Shown here piece after piece: positions 1 to 9,055 of a stretch of DNA of 63,580 nt. Made by a program: the position numbers and the translations under genes. A model generated the notes under the pieces. The model saw nothing but the letters and a program-made list of their open reading frames with translations, made no database searches and was not told the DNA's origin. The stretch lies in contig CAZWFN010000017.1 of assembly GCA_964633205.1 (NCBI GenBank), positions 1-63,580 on the forward strand, read 5' to 3'. Positions within the stretch are counted from its first letter, which is position 1. Every line of letters starts with the position of its first letter. The DNA is from CAYVQE01 sp964633205 (GTDB taxonomy: Bacteria > Myxococcota > B64-G9).

Positions 1-1
1 C

Positions 2-92
2 CAGCCCGACTCTGCTCCGCCCACCCCTCAGACCGCGGCCCAGCCCGACTCTGCTCCGCCCACCCCTCAGACCGCGGCCCAGCCCGACTCGG
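2..92. repeat. 39-bp in-frame tandem repeat
   Basis: Two perfect copies of a 39-base unit (2-40 and 41-79) are followed by the first ~12 bases of a third. The unit length is a multiple of three and encodes the 13-residue Pro-rich linker repeat of the surrounding gene. More copies may lie upstream of the window. This is a coding minisatellite, not a CRISPR. Confidence 0.9.
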
Positions 93-679
93 CGCCGCCG
101 GCCGACGCCCAAGCCCAATCCGGCTCGGCTCCGCCGGCCGCGCAACCGGCGGGCTCGCCAGCCCCCGTGCAAGGGTCCCTGGAGCCGGAACCGGCCACTG
201 GTGGCGGTTCCCACCGCTGGGGCATCTGGTTGTCGCTGCTGCTCGGTCTCGGTCTGCTCGCTTTCGCCGGGTTCTGGGGCTGGCCGCTGCTGTTTCCCGA
301 GCAGCAGCCAGCGCCGGATGACACGGTCAGCTCCGCCGACACCCAGGCGGACGGCGGAACCGCAGCTGCGCTGCCGGCCAACGGCGACGCAGCGGCCGAA
401 CCGGCGCCCGACACTCCGGCCGAGCCGGAGCCGGAGCCGGAGCCGCGGCCGCCACCCGGCCAGGCCTGGGTGAGCATCCAGACCGATCCCGCCGGCTGCG
501 CGGTCCGACTCGACGGCCAGAAGCTGACCGGCCGCACGCCGCTGCACAAGCTCGAAGTCGAGGCCGATCGGGCCCATGTGTTCGTCGTGTTCTGCCGCGG
601 CCACCGCTTTCAGAAAGGGCGCGTCACCCCCCGGGCCGGCGAACGGTTGACCCTGGCCTTCCACCCCGAACCCAAGTGA
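2..679 (+). CDS. C-terminal part of a PEGA-domain membrane protein (5' end outside window)
   Basis: The reading frame is open from the first base, so the gene is truncated by the window edge. The visible part starts with a Pro/Ala/Gln-rich linker that includes two exact copies of a 13-residue unit (QPDSAPPTPQTAA). One hydrophobic transmembrane helix follows (WGIWLSLLLGLGLLAF and onward, about nt 220-290), then an acidic Pro/Glu stretch. The last ~70 residues form one PEGA-like domain (WVSIQTDPAGCAVRLDG, then a TGRTPLHKLEVE-type turn). Linker, one TM helix and a C-terminal PEGA domain is the usual tail of Myxococcota Ser/Thr kinases, as in the complete kinase at 56218-58566. The missing N-terminus could therefore be a kinase, but this is inference. 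The next gene starts 27 bases downstream on the same strand. Confidence 0.75.
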   Translation, partial: QPDSAPPTPQTAAQPDSAPPTPQTAAQPDSAPPADAQAQSGSAPPAAQPAGSPAPVQGSLEPEPATGGGSHRWGIWLSLLLGLGLLAFAGFWGWPLLFPEQQPAPDDTVSSADTQADGGTAAALPANGDAAAEPAPDTPAEPEPEPEPRPPPGQAWVSIQTDPAGCAVRLDGQKLTGRTPLHKLEVEADRAHVFVVFCRGHRFQKGRVTPRAGERLTLAFHPEPK

Positions 680-706
680 GCCCGCGAGCGGGCCCCCCCC
701 CGAGCC

Positions 707-3700
707 ATGGCCTCTTCCGACGGCAAAACACTGATGGGCCGCCGGGGCGCCGCCTCGGCCCAGGTCACCCAGATCCTGGCCCAGCAACCCCGGGCAACCG
801 AGAGCCCCGCGGCCGCTGCGATGCAGCGGGCGGTGCTGTTCACCGATATCGTCGGCTCGACCGCCTACTTCGAGCAACGCGGCGACACCGCCGGGCTGGC
901 CATGATCGAGCGCCACAACCGGCTGCTGTTTCCGATCATCGCCGAGCACCGGGGCCGGTTGGTCAAGACCATCGGCGACGCCATCATGGCGGCTTTCGCC
1001 GTCCCGGACGCCGCCGTTCGCGCAGCGGTGGCCATGCAGCGCCGCCTGCAGCAGCACAACGCCGGACAAACCGAGGCCGATCACATCCGGGTGCGCATCG
1101 GCATCCACTACGGCCCGGTGCTCGAACGCGACGGCGACCTGTTCGGCGACACGGTCAACGCGGCCGCCCGCATCGAGGCCCTGGCCGCCGGCGGACAGGT
1201 GCTGATCGCCGGCAGCGTGGAAGCCGAGCTGGGTCCGGACTTTCCCGAGCCGCGCTCGCTGTTCGACGCCCTGCAGGTGCGGGGCAAACGCACGCCCCTG
1301 GAGATCCACCAAGTCCGCTGGTGCCCGGACGCGACCGCCGCTCCCCCGCTGGAGCGGCCGCGGTTCGCGCCGGGCAAGGTGCTCGGCGATCGCTTCGAGA
1401 TCACCGCTCAGTTGGGTGAAGGGGGCATGGGCCAGGTTTACGAAGCCCGCGACCGGGCTCTGGACGAAGTGGTGGCGCTGAAGTTCGTACGCCCCGACCT
1501 GGCGGCCGACAGCGAGACGCTGCAGCGCTTCAAATCCGAGGTGCGCCTGGCCCGCGCCATCAGCCACCCCAACATCTGCCGCATCCACGAGTTTCTGGAG
1601 ATGGATGGGCGGGCCTTCCTGTCCATGGAACGCATCCAGGGCCAGACCCTGGCAGCAGCCACCGCCGCCGGCCCCATGGCGCCGGAGCGCATCTCCACGT
1701 TGCTGGCCGGCATCTGTGCCGGACTGCAGGCCGCCCATGAGCGGGGTATCACCCACTGCGACTTGAAGCCGGCCAACGTGATGATCGAATCCGGCAGCCA
1801 GCGGGTGGTGCTGATGGATTTCGGCATCGCCCAGCTGGCCAGGCAGCGGCGGAGCGACGACAGCGGAACGCTGCTGGGCACCCCGGACTACATGGCCCCC
1901 GAGCAGGTCGCCGGAGTGCCCGCAGGCCCTCCCGCCGACCTCTATGCCCTGGGGGTCATCCTGTTCGAGCTGCTCACCGGTAGACCGCCGTTCACGGGCT
2001 CGACCCCGGTGGCGGTGGCCCTCAAGCACCTGCAACAACCGCCCCCGGCCATCGCCGACTGCGCCCCACATGCTCCGGCGCATCTGGCCCGAGCGGTCGA
2101 ACGCTGCCTGCGCAAACGGCCAGCCGAGCGCTATCCGAACGCGCGCAGCCTGGCGGCCGCGGTGCGCGGCGAGCCCGCCCCGCGGTCCGGCCGCCGCTGG
2201 TGGGCACCGCTGCTGGCCGGGGCGACAGTGCTCGCCGGGCTGGTGCTGGTGCTGGTGCTGGCCGACGGCGGCCCCAGCGGCCCGGCCGCCGTCGACTGGC
2301 GGGTCGAGACCCTGGTCTCGTCGCAACCGACCGAGTCCCTGCCCCGCTACGCCCCGGACGGCCGCACGCTGGCGTACCTGCGCGAAAATGAAATCTGGCT
2401 GCTGCAACCCGACAGCGGAAACCGCCGTCTGACGACCGGCGCCAAAGCGCTGAGCTTTCCCGACCAGGCCGGGCTGAGCTGGTCGGCCGACGGCCGCTCC
2501 CTGCTGTGGACCGCCCGCGGGCCCGCCGGCCCCGAGATTCGGCGGGCCGCGGTGGCCGATGGGGACCACCAAACCGTGCTGGCGGGAGCTGCCGCTGCGG
2601 ATCTGGCGCCCGCCGGCGAGCGGCTGGCATTCTGCTTCGACAACGATCACGGCTATACCGGCATCGCGCTCAGCCGGCCAGACGGCAGCCAACGCGAGGT
2701 TCTGCTGGCGGGCGAAGCCACCCGCGCCTTTCTGCAGCCGCGCTGGTCCCCCGAAGGCCAGCGGCTGGCGGTGGTGGTCCACCAACTGGGTTACCGCACC
2801 ACCCGGGACATCGGCGTGGTCGACCTCGCCGACGGCCGGCTGCAGCTGCTGACCGAAGACGGCGCCCGGGGGCACGCCCACAACACCGATCCCAGCTGGA
2901 CCCCGAACGGTCGCTGGATCATCTACGCCTCACAGCGCAACGGCCCCATGTCCCTGTGGCAGGTGCCCGCCGCAGGTGGGGCCTCCGTTCCGCTGGGCCG
3001 AGGCGCCATCCACGACCGCCGCAACCCCAGCGTGGCCCCCGGCGGTGAGCGGATCGCCTTCGGCACCAGCCGCGCCCAGTGGGACATCGAGCTGATTCGG
3101 CTCGAAGGCGAACGCGGCCGGGTGCTTACCCAGGACGTGTGGCTGGACCGCTTCCCGGTCTTCGCCCCCGGCGACGAGGCAGTTGCCTACCGCACCGAAC
3201 GGCGGCTGGCCGGACGCAGCCGGCGCGCCATCGCCATCCGGGAGCTGGCCGGACCCGAAGAACGCGTGCTGCCGGGCCCGGATGGCCTGCGCGATTTCGC
3301 CTGGTGCGGCTCCGAAGCCCTGGTCTTTGCGGCCACCGCCGCCAACGGCCGCCAGCTTGGCCGGATGCGCGCCAGCGACGGCCAGGCCGAGGTGCTGCTG
3401 CGCGGATTCCACCGGCTGTGGTCACCGAGCTGCAGCCCGGATGGGCGCCGGGTGGTCTTCGTGGGCATGCAGCTCGCGACCGACCGGCGCGACCTGTGGC
3501 TCTATCGACCGGGCGCCGACGAACCGCCGCAGCGCCTTTCGACCGAGGGCCGCCACGACTACCCGGAGTTCAGCCCCGACGGCCGCGCGGTGGCCTATCG
3601 CTGGGCCCCGGACCGCCGGCGCCTGGGCGAGAGCGAGCTGCGGCTGCTGCACCTGGACGCGTACACCGTCGAGCGGGTGACCGCGGAGCCGGTCTTCCAG

Positions 3701-3949
3701 CGCTCGCGCCGGAGGCTGCGTTTCGAACGGGACGGGCGCTGGATCTATTTCATGGAAAACGACCAGGGGCGCGCCCGGCTCTGGCGGGTGGCCCGGCGCG
3801 GCGGCCGCCCGCAGCCCGTGCGCAGAATCGACGGCATCCAGACCTTCGATTTCGACCTGAGCAAGGACGCCGGCTGGCTGGTCTACTCCCGGGTCCTGCG
3901 CTCCGGCGATCTGTACCAGCTGCAGTCCGCCGGCCCACCGGAGGGCTGA
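707..3949 (+). CDS. Class III adenylate/guanylate cyclase - Ser/Thr kinase - TolB-like propeller fusion
   Basis: This 1080-residue protein has three modules. Residues ~40-200 are a class III nucleotide cyclase domain with both metal-binding aspartates in place (FTDIVGST, D47; TIGDAIMAAF, D91). Residues ~226-490 are a Hanks-type kinase with a glycine loop (LGEGGMGQVYE), a VVALK lysine near 258, DFG at 371-373 and a GTPDYMAPEQ activation segment. The catalytic loop reads HCDLKPAN, so the usual arginine of HRD is cysteine (C351), a non-RD kinase. A single TM helix (~498-520) leads to a ~550-residue C-terminal region of WD40-like/TolB repeats (SPDGRRVVFVG, DPSWTPNGRWIIYAS). The propeller should lie outside the inner membrane and the enzymes in the cytoplasm, so this looks like a one-piece sensor-transducer. 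Substrate and ligand are unknown. It follows the PEGA gene by 27 bases and ends 3 bases before a convergent antiporter gene. Confidence 0.9.
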   Translation: MASSDGKTLMGRRGAASAQVTQILAQQPRATESPAAAAMQRAVLFTDIVGSTAYFEQRGDTAGLAMIERHNRLLFPIIAEHRGRLVKTIGDAIMAAFAVPDAAVRAAVAMQRRLQQHNAGQTEADHIRVRIGIHYGPVLERDGDLFGDTVNAAARIEALAAGGQVLIAGSVEAELGPDFPEPRSLFDALQVRGKRTPLEIHQVRWCPDATAAPPLERPRFAPGKVLGDRFEITAQLGEGGMGQVYEARDRALDEVVALKFVRPDLAADSETLQRFKSEVRLARAISHPNICRIHEFLEMDGRAFLSMERIQGQTLAAATAAGPMAPERISTLLAGICAGLQAAHERGITHCDLKPANVMIESGSQRVVLMDFGIAQLARQRRSDDSGTLLGTPDYMAPEQVAGVPAGPPADLYALGVILFELLTGRPPFTGSTPVAVALKHLQQPPPAIADCAPHAPAHLARAVERCLRKRPAERYPNARSLAAAVRGEPAPRSGRRWWAPLLAGATVLAGLVLVLVLADGGPSGPAAVDWRVETLVSSQPTESLPRYAPDGRTLAYLRENEIWLLQPDSGNRRLTTGAKALSFPDQAGLSWSADGRSLLWTARGPAGPEIRRAAVADGDHQTVLAGAAAADLAPAGERLAFCFDNDHGYTGIALSRPDGSQREVLLAGEATRAFLQPRWSPEGQRLAVVVHQLGYRTTRDIGVVDLADGRLQLLTEDGARGHAHNTDPSWTPNGRWIIYASQRNGPMSLWQVPAAGGASVPLGRGAIHDRRNPSVAPGGERIAFGTSRAQWDIELIRLEGERGRVLTQDVWLDRFPVFAPGDEAVAYRTERRLAGRSRRAIAIRELAGPEERVLPGPDGLRDFAWCGSEALVFAATAANGRQLGRMRASDGQAEVLLRGFHRLWSPSCSPDGRRVVFVGMQLATDRRDLWLYRPGADEPPQRLSTEGRHDYPEFSPDGRAVAYRWAPDRRRLGESELRLLHLDAYTVERVTAEPVFQRSRRRLRFERDGRWIYFMENDQGRARLWRVARRGGRPQPVRRIDGIQTFDFDLSKDAGWLVYSRVLRSGDLYQLQSAGPPEG

Positions 3950-3952
3950 GCC

Positions 3953-5527
3953 TCAGGTCTCCACCTGGCCGTGCAACCGCTCGTCGAGCTCGCCGATGAG
4001 CTTTTTGGCCACCGGCTCCGAGATGTGGCCGTCGGCCTCGGCCCGTTGCAGGGCATCCTTGCGCAGCTCCAGCACCTGGCGCGTCAGCTCCAGCCGGCGC
4101 TCGCCGCGGATGCGGCGCTCGATCTGCTCGACATCCGGCCGGCGCGCCTCCAAAGCATCGACCTCGGCGGTCAACTCGGCGCGGACCTCCCCGACTACCT
4201 CCGGATCCACCGTGCCGGCCGCCGTGTGCTGGTCGAGATAGCGCAGGGCGTCATGCAACGAGCGATAGCGGCCGCGAAACTCCTCGACCGCCAGCGCGCT
4301 GCGGCGGTCGGTGATCAGCCCGAAGCGGGCCAGCAGCCAACGCATGGTCATGCCCTGGACCAGGATCGTCAGTGCGGCGACACCGAACACCAAGTCGATC
4401 ACCAACTCGCGGTGGGGCCAGGTGCGGGGGATCGACAGGGCCAACACCATGGCGATGCCGCCGCGCAACCCGCCCCAGACGATGGCCAGCGGCTTGCCGC
4501 GGCGCAGCTTGCCCTCGATCCGCTGCAGCCAGGGCAGGGTCCCACCCACCAGGATGCCGCGGGCCAGGTTCAGCCCCAACCACAGCAGCAGGATCGGCAG
4601 CCAGCGGTCTATCAGCCGCACCAGGTGCACCTCGAGCCCGACCAACAAGAAGATCAACGAGTTGGCCAGAAAGGCGGCATACTCCCAGAACGAGATGACC
4701 GAGACCCGGGTCGAGGCCGACATGCCATGGCGGGCCCCGAAGTTGCCGGTCAGCATGCCGGCCACCAGACAGGCCATGACCCCCGAGGCGTGGGATTCGC
4801 TGGCCAGCAGGAACGAGCCGAAGGCGGCCACCGTGGTCAGGGTGATCTCGATCAGGTGATCGTCGATCTGGCCGGTCAGCCAGGAGACGGCGAAGCCGAC
4901 CGCGCCGCCGATGAGCAGCGCCCCCAGGATTTCCCAGCTCAGAAACTGGACCACGAAGCCGGTGGTCAGCTGGTGGTGTACCGGATCCAGCCCCAACGCC
5001 ACCAGCAGTACCGAAAAGGCCACCACCGCCACACCGTCGTTGACCAGGCTCTCGCCCTCCATCAACACGCCCAGCCGCTTGGGAGCCCCGACCTCCCGGA
5101 ACAGCGAAATGACCGCCACCGGGTCGGTGGCCGAGAGCATGGCCGCCACCAGCAGCGCCGCGGTGAAGCCGAGCGGCAGCCCGAGGGCGGCGAATATGCC
5201 GAAGAACAGACCGCCGGCGATGAAGATGCCGACGGCCAGACCGGGGGCGGCCAGCGTCAGGATGGAACGCCAGTTGCGCGAAAAATCGCGCAGGTCGAAG
5301 TGAAAGGCGGCCTCGTAGATCAGAACCGGCAGCAGCACAATAAATAACAGGTCGGGCGTCAGGTGCAAGCCCAGGTCGAACCCGGGCAGCACCCGATCGC
5401 CCAGCAGCGACACCGCCATTCCGGTGGCCACCAGCGCCACGGTGTAGGGAACCCGCAGCCGGCGGGTCAGCAGCGCCACCAGGCTGGCCAGGATCAGCAG
5501 CAGGATGAAGGTCATCGGGGTGCTCAT
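3953..5527 (-). CDS. CPA1-family Na+(K+)/H+ antiporter, NhaP-like
   Basis: This is a 524-residue polytopic membrane protein. It has ~12 hydrophobic segments over residues 1-400 and a charged cytoplasmic tail of ~120 residues that looks helical. Family signatures are visible: an IYEAAFHFDL segment near 69-78, SATDPVAV at 131-138, and EGESLVNDG with the ion-binding Asn-Asp pair at 162-163. CPA1 members exchange Na+ or K+ for H+ across the inner membrane for pH and salt homeostasis; which ion is used here cannot be read from sequence. The start has no Shine-Dalgarno sequence, and the predicted -10 box lies only 9 nt upstream, so the transcript may be nearly leaderless. A second, unrelated (NhaC-type) antiporter is encoded at 58616-60190. 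Confidence 0.9.
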   Translation of the reverse strand: MSTPMTFILLLILASLVALLTRRLRVPYTVALVATGMAVSLLGDRVLPGFDLGLHLTPDLLFIVLLPVLIYEAAFHFDLRDFSRNWRSILTLAAPGLAVGIFIAGGLFFGIFAALGLPLGFTAALLVAAMLSATDPVAVISLFREVGAPKRLGVLMEGESLVNDGVAVVAFSVLLVALGLDPVHHQLTTGFVVQFLSWEILGALLIGGAVGFAVSWLTGQIDDHLIEITLTTVAAFGSFLLASESHASGVMACLVAGMLTGNFGARHGMSASTRVSVISFWEYAAFLANSLIFLLVGLEVHLVRLIDRWLPILLLWLGLNLARGILVGGTLPWLQRIEGKLRRGKPLAIVWGGLRGGIAMVLALSIPRTWPHRELVIDLVFGVAALTILVQGMTMRWLLARFGLITDRRSALAVEEFRGRYRSLHDALRYLDQHTAAGTVDPEVVGEVRAELTAEVDALEARRPDVEQIERRIRGERRLELTRQVLELRKDALQRAEADGHISEPVAKKLIGELDERLHGQVET

Positions 5528-5536
5528 GGTCTTGCC

Positions 5537-5566
5537 AAACTAAGGCCCGGCCACCGCGGGAGTCAA
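5537..5566 (-). promoter_or_regulatory. Putative sigma70 promoter of the CPA1 antiporter
   Basis: On the minus strand TTGACT (5566-5561) and TAGTTT (5542-5537) are separated by 18 nt. The expected transcription start is about 3 nt before the ATG at 5527. Confidence 0.55.
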
Positions 5567-5685
5567 GTTGGTCGGCTGCAACTGGCTCGCTGCGGGCGGC
5601 TGTGGTAGTTTTGCTCGGAAATGCCGGAGGTGTGCTCGCCACTGCTGATCCGCATCGCGCTCGGCCCGGGCGCCGTCGAGAAACC

Positions 5686-6504
5686 ATGAGCCGAGTCGAA
5701 CCCGCAAAGCCTTTCGCGCTGCGGCTGGCCAATGGTTTGCTCATCTTGCCGGCCAACCTGCTGCTCCACCTGTGGTTCAGCATCTCCTATCTGGCCGGCT
5801 TCATGTGGCTCCACCTGCTGGCGACCACCCTCGGCCGCAGCCGCCGCGAAGCCGCCTTCCAGCGGATCAACTCCTGGTACTACGCCGCCTGGTTGGCTTT
5901 CGCCCGGGTGGTGCTGGTGGGCTTTCGGCTGCGCATCGACCCGCAGGTGCGCCGCCTGCGCGGCGCGGTGATCATCGCCAACCACCTCAGCTTCCTGGAC
6001 ACCATCCTGATGGTGGCCCTGTTCCGCCGCCACAAGACCATCGTCAAGGGCGTCATGTTCAAGGTGCCCTTCATGGGCTGGGCCCAGCTCGGCGCCGGCT
6101 ACCTGCCCAGCGGCGGCCACGATCCCTTTCACAAGACGCTGCTCGAACGGTTGCGGGCGCTGCGCAGCTTCTTCGCCGCCGGCGGCATGTTCTTCGTCTT
6201 TCCCGAGGGTACCCGGTCGCGCAGCGGCCGGCTGGGTCCGTTCCACAAGGGAGCGTTCAACATCGCCGCCCACGCCGGCGTACCGATCGACATGATCCTG
6301 CTGCGCAACACCCAGCTGGTTCATCCCCCGGGCAAGCTGCTGCTGCGCCCGCTGCCCGGTGCCTCGGTCCGCGTCGAGTACCTGGGCCGGCTGCCACCGC
6401 CCCCCGATCACCGGCGTCCGACGGTGGCCGCGCTGGTCCGTCAGGCCGAGGCGCGCTATCACCAGGCGCTGGGCCAGACCGGACCGGACGATGGGTCCCA
6501 CTGA
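5686..6504 (+). CDS. 1-acyl-sn-glycerol-3-phosphate acyltransferase family protein (PlsC-like)
   Basis: A 272-residue LPLAT-superfamily acyltransferase. The acyl-transfer motif HX4D appears as NHLSFLD (H100, D104), and the phosphate-binding motif as FPEGTRSRSG near 175-184. Two hydrophobic stretches at residues ~10-50 would anchor it to the inner membrane. PlsC enzymes acylate lysophosphatidic acid to phosphatidic acid in phospholipid synthesis; related members acylate other lipids, so the exact acceptor is open. I chose the ATG at 5686 because the frame upstream (from 5602) reads as non-conserved basic sequence. The gene stands alone, divergent from the antiporter, and is followed after 85 bases by alanine racemase. 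Confidence 0.85.
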   Translation: MSRVEPAKPFALRLANGLLILPANLLLHLWFSISYLAGFMWLHLLATTLGRSRREAAFQRINSWYYAAWLAFARVVLVGFRLRIDPQVRRLRGAVIIANHLSFLDTILMVALFRRHKTIVKGVMFKVPFMGWAQLGAGYLPSGGHDPFHKTLLERLRALRSFFAAGGMFFVFPEGTRSRSGRLGPFHKGAFNIAAHAGVPIDMILLRNTQLVHPPGKLLLRPLPGASVRVEYLGRLPPPPDHRRPTVAALVRQAEARYHQALGQTGPDDGSH

Positions 6505-6589
6505 ATGCTCGGTCGTCCGCTCTTGACGCCCGCTGACGCAGCTTGCAACCGCCGGGCCGCTGTGCTTGCATGCGGTGGCGGAGGAGACC

Positions 6590-7801
6590 GTGGCCACAGC
6601 GCTGTCCTGGATCGAAGTCGACGCCGGCGCCATCGCCTGCAACCTGAACAAGTTTCGCGCCCAGTTGCCCGCGGCCACCCGCCTGATGGCGGTGGTCAAG
6701 GGCGAGGCCTACGGCCACGGCCTGCTGCCGGTAGCCCGGGTGGCGCTGGAGGCCGGGGCCGACTGGTTGGGGGTGTTCGAGCTGGAAGAGCTGGCCCGCT
6801 TGCGCCGGTCAGGCATCGCCGCGCCGACCCTGGTGCTGGGTTATGTGCCGCTGGCCGACGTGGCCGAAGCCATCGCGCTCGATGCCCGCATCACCGTATC
6901 CAGCATCGCCACCCTGGAGGCCGCATCCCGGGCGGCGGCCGCCACGGACAAGCCTGCTCACCTGCACCTGAAAATCGAGACCGGCACCCATCGCCTGGGC
7001 CTGGACGGCGAGTCGCTCGATCGGGCCCTGGAGCGCATCGCCGCCGATTCGCGGTTGGTGCTCGAAGGGGCCCACACCCACTATGCCAACATCGAAGACA
7101 CCACCGAGCACGACTACGCCCGCGACCAGCTCGAACGATTCGGCCAACGGTTGGCGACCATCCGCGAGCGGGGCTTCGAGGTGAGCATACCGCACACCGC
7201 TTGTTCGGCGGCCGCCATCCTGTTCCCGGAGACCTACTACCGCATGGTCCGGGTGGGCATCAGCCAGTACGGGCTCTGGCCGTCGAAGGAGACCTACCTG
7301 TCGGCGCTGGTCCAGGGCAAGGACGCGCTCGAGCTACAGCCGGCGATGACCTGGAAGACACGCGTCATCCAGGTCAAGGACGTGCCGGCGGGCGCATTCA
7401 TCGGCTACGGCTGCAGCTACCGCACCACCCGGCCGACCCGACTGGCCATCCTGCCGGTCGGCTACTTCAACGGCTACGATCGGCTGCTGTCCAATACCGG
7501 CCACGTGCTGATCCGCGGCCGGCGGGCGCCTATCCGGGGCCGGGTATGCATGAACTTGACCATGGTCGACGTGACCGACATCCCGGAAGTGGCCCTGGAG
7601 GACGAGGTGGTGCTGCTCGGTCGCCAGGGCGGCGAGCAGATCAGTGCCGAGCAACTGGCCGCCTGGGCCCAGACCATCAATTACGAGATGGTCACCCGGG
7701 CCGACCCCCATGCCCCCCGGGAGTTGATCGAACCCGAAGCTCCCCCGCCCGCAGGACCGGGGATGACGAGATCGACGGGCTCGATGATCGGGACGGATTG
7801 A
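6590..7801 (+). CDS. alr: Alanine racemase (PLP-dependent)
   Basis: A 403-residue fold-type III PLP enzyme that interconverts L- and D-alanine to supply D-Ala for peptidoglycan. The PLP lysine is in VVKGEAYGHG (K37; most homologues read VVKADAYGHG). The catalytic tyrosine of the second face is in FIGYGCSYR (Y273). The C-terminal beta domain is recognisable (LPVGYFNGYDR, GRVCMNLTMVDVT). I chose the GTG at 6590 because a good ribosome binding site (GGAGGAG-like) lies just upstream; the TTG at 6566 would add eight residues but lacks such a site. A Pro-rich tail of ~25 residues at the C-terminus is unusual. The next gene begins 6 bases after the stop. Confidence 0.93.
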   Translation: MATALSWIEVDAGAIACNLNKFRAQLPAATRLMAVVKGEAYGHGLLPVARVALEAGADWLGVFELEELARLRRSGIAAPTLVLGYVPLADVAEAIALDARITVSSIATLEAASRAAAATDKPAHLHLKIETGTHRLGLDGESLDRALERIAADSRLVLEGAHTHYANIEDTTEHDYARDQLERFGQRLATIRERGFEVSIPHTACSAAAILFPETYYRMVRVGISQYGLWPSKETYLSALVQGKDALELQPAMTWKTRVIQVKDVPAGAFIGYGCSYRTTRPTRLAILPVGYFNGYDRLLSNTGHVLIRGRRAPIRGRVCMNLTMVDVTDIPEVALEDEVVLLGRQGGEQISAEQLAAWAQTINYEMVTRADPHAPRELIEPEAPPPAGPGMTRSTGSMIGTD

Positions 7802-7807
7802 GACCGG

Positions 7808-9055
7808 GTGAAGGCGTATCGATTCCAGACCGGAGCGCGGATCGCGCCCTTCGATGATCCCGTCTCGGAGGTACCCGTCGGCAACGAGCCATTGGGCCTG
7901 GCGGTCAGCCGCGCCCTGCTGCAGGCCGGGCTGGATCCGGCACCCGGCCCACGGGGCGGCGCCGTCGGCGACAGCCTGCTGCTGCCCGACCGGATCTTCA
8001 TCAGCCGCGCCATGCTGCAGGCCTTTGTGCGCGCCTGCCCGAAGACAGCGGGCATCTATCGACTGGGCCTGCCGCCGGGTCCGGTGACCGAGTGGCTGGC
8101 ACCGCTGGCCCGGGTCGAGCGGAGTCCGGCGGCGGTGCTGTTCCACGTCTACCTGGTGCGCGGCCGGCTCGAGCTCACAGCCCGCGACTGGACGGACCAG
8201 GAGAGCTGGCTGGCCCGGCGCAGCCAGCCGGTGGTCGTCGAGCCCGGGGGTCCGATCGAGCCGGTGGTCCTGCCGCGCCCCGGCGGCGGGCGCCACCGGA
8301 TGCTGCGGCCACGCGGCCTCCGGCTGCTGGCCGACATCAGCCTCTGGCCCCACCTCGTCTGGCTCAACCAGCTGCTGCCGGGTCTGCGCCTGGCCGAGCG
8401 CCGCCGGGCACACCGCCTCCGCGATCGGTTGCCCGGCACCTGGTCGGGGCGCAGCGGGCGGGGCTGCGACATCCACCCCACCGCCTGGGTCGAAAACGCC
8501 CTGCTCGGCGACGGCGTGGTGCTCGGCCCCTATGCCAGCGTGCGCGACTGCATCCTGGGCCCTGGCGTGGAGCTGACCGAGCACAGCCGGCTCAAGGGCT
8601 GCTGCGTGGGCCGCGGCTGCCGAACCCTGCCCGACTCGACCTTCATCGGCTGTACCTTCTGGCCCGGCTCCACCCTGGCCAGCTTCCGGCTGCGCGACAG
8701 CGCTATCGGCCGGCGCAGCTTTCTGACCTCGGGCCTGGTATTCTGGGCCGAGGGGCTCCGCGACACGGTGCGCGTCACCGCTGACGGTGCGGAGCGCGAC
8801 AGCGGCCGCTGGGTGCTCGGCTCGGCTGCCGGCCACGGCTGCATGCTCGGCACCCTGGGGCCCCGGGCCATGCTGGCGCCCGGCCGCAGCCTGCCGAACG
8901 GCACCGTGCTGGCCATGCATCCCGAAGACGGCCTGCTGAAGCTGCCGGCCGGGGCGCGGGCCGGCGAACCCCACGTCTGCCGGCACGGCATCGCCCAGCC
9001 GAGCGCGACTGCGCTGCCTGGCTGGCAGCCGCCGGAGCTGGAGGACGCGCGATGA
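7808..9055 (+). CDS. Left-handed beta-helix (hexapeptide-repeat) protein, paralogue 1
   Basis: This 415-residue protein starts at GTG. It opens with MKAYxxxTGxRIxPFDD, a block shared almost exactly with the next gene. Residues ~10-200 have no recognised fold and carry none of the G-x-G-T-R-M signature of sugar-nucleotide pyrophosphorylases. From ~residue 218 imperfect hexapeptide repeats (GCDIHPTAWVENALLGDGVVLGP, split here as GCDIHPTAWV and NALLGDGVVLG) predict a left-handed beta-helix as in acyltransferases and UDP-GlcNAc diphosphorylase C-termini. A trimeric transferase or scaffold acting on a sugar is possible, but no substrate can be inferred. It lies 6 bases after alr and overlaps the following paralogue by 4 bases. 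Confidence 0.75.
   Translation: MKAYRFQTGARIAPFDDPVSEVPVGNEPLGLAVSRALLQAGLDPAPGPRGGAVGDSLLLPDRIFISRAMLQAFVRACPKTAGIYRLGLPPGPVTEWLAPLARVERSPAAVLFHVYLVRGRLELTARDWTDQESWLARRSQPVVVEPGGPIEPVVLPRPGGGRHRMLRPRGLRLLADISLWPHLVWLNQLLPGLRLAERRRAHRLRDRLPGTWSGRSGRGCDIHPTAWVENALLGDGVVLGPYASVRDCILGPGVELTEHSRLKGCCVGRGCRTLPDSTFIGCTFWPGSTLASFRLRDSAIGRRSFLTSGLVFWAEGLRDTVRVTADGAERDSGRWVLGSAAGHGCMLGTLGPRAMLAPGRSLPNGTVLAMHPEDGLLKLPAGARAGEPHVCRHGIAQPSATALPGWQPPELEDAR

Noticed and set aside
2..92. Possible CRISPR or mobile-element repeat
   Set aside because: The repeat is head-to-tail, in frame, without spacers, and encodes a Pro-rich linker.
3971..5347. Open frame of about 460 codons opposite the CPA1 antiporter
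   Set aside because: Gln/His/Asp-rich composition typical of antisense translation; the antiporter reading has TM helices and family motifs.
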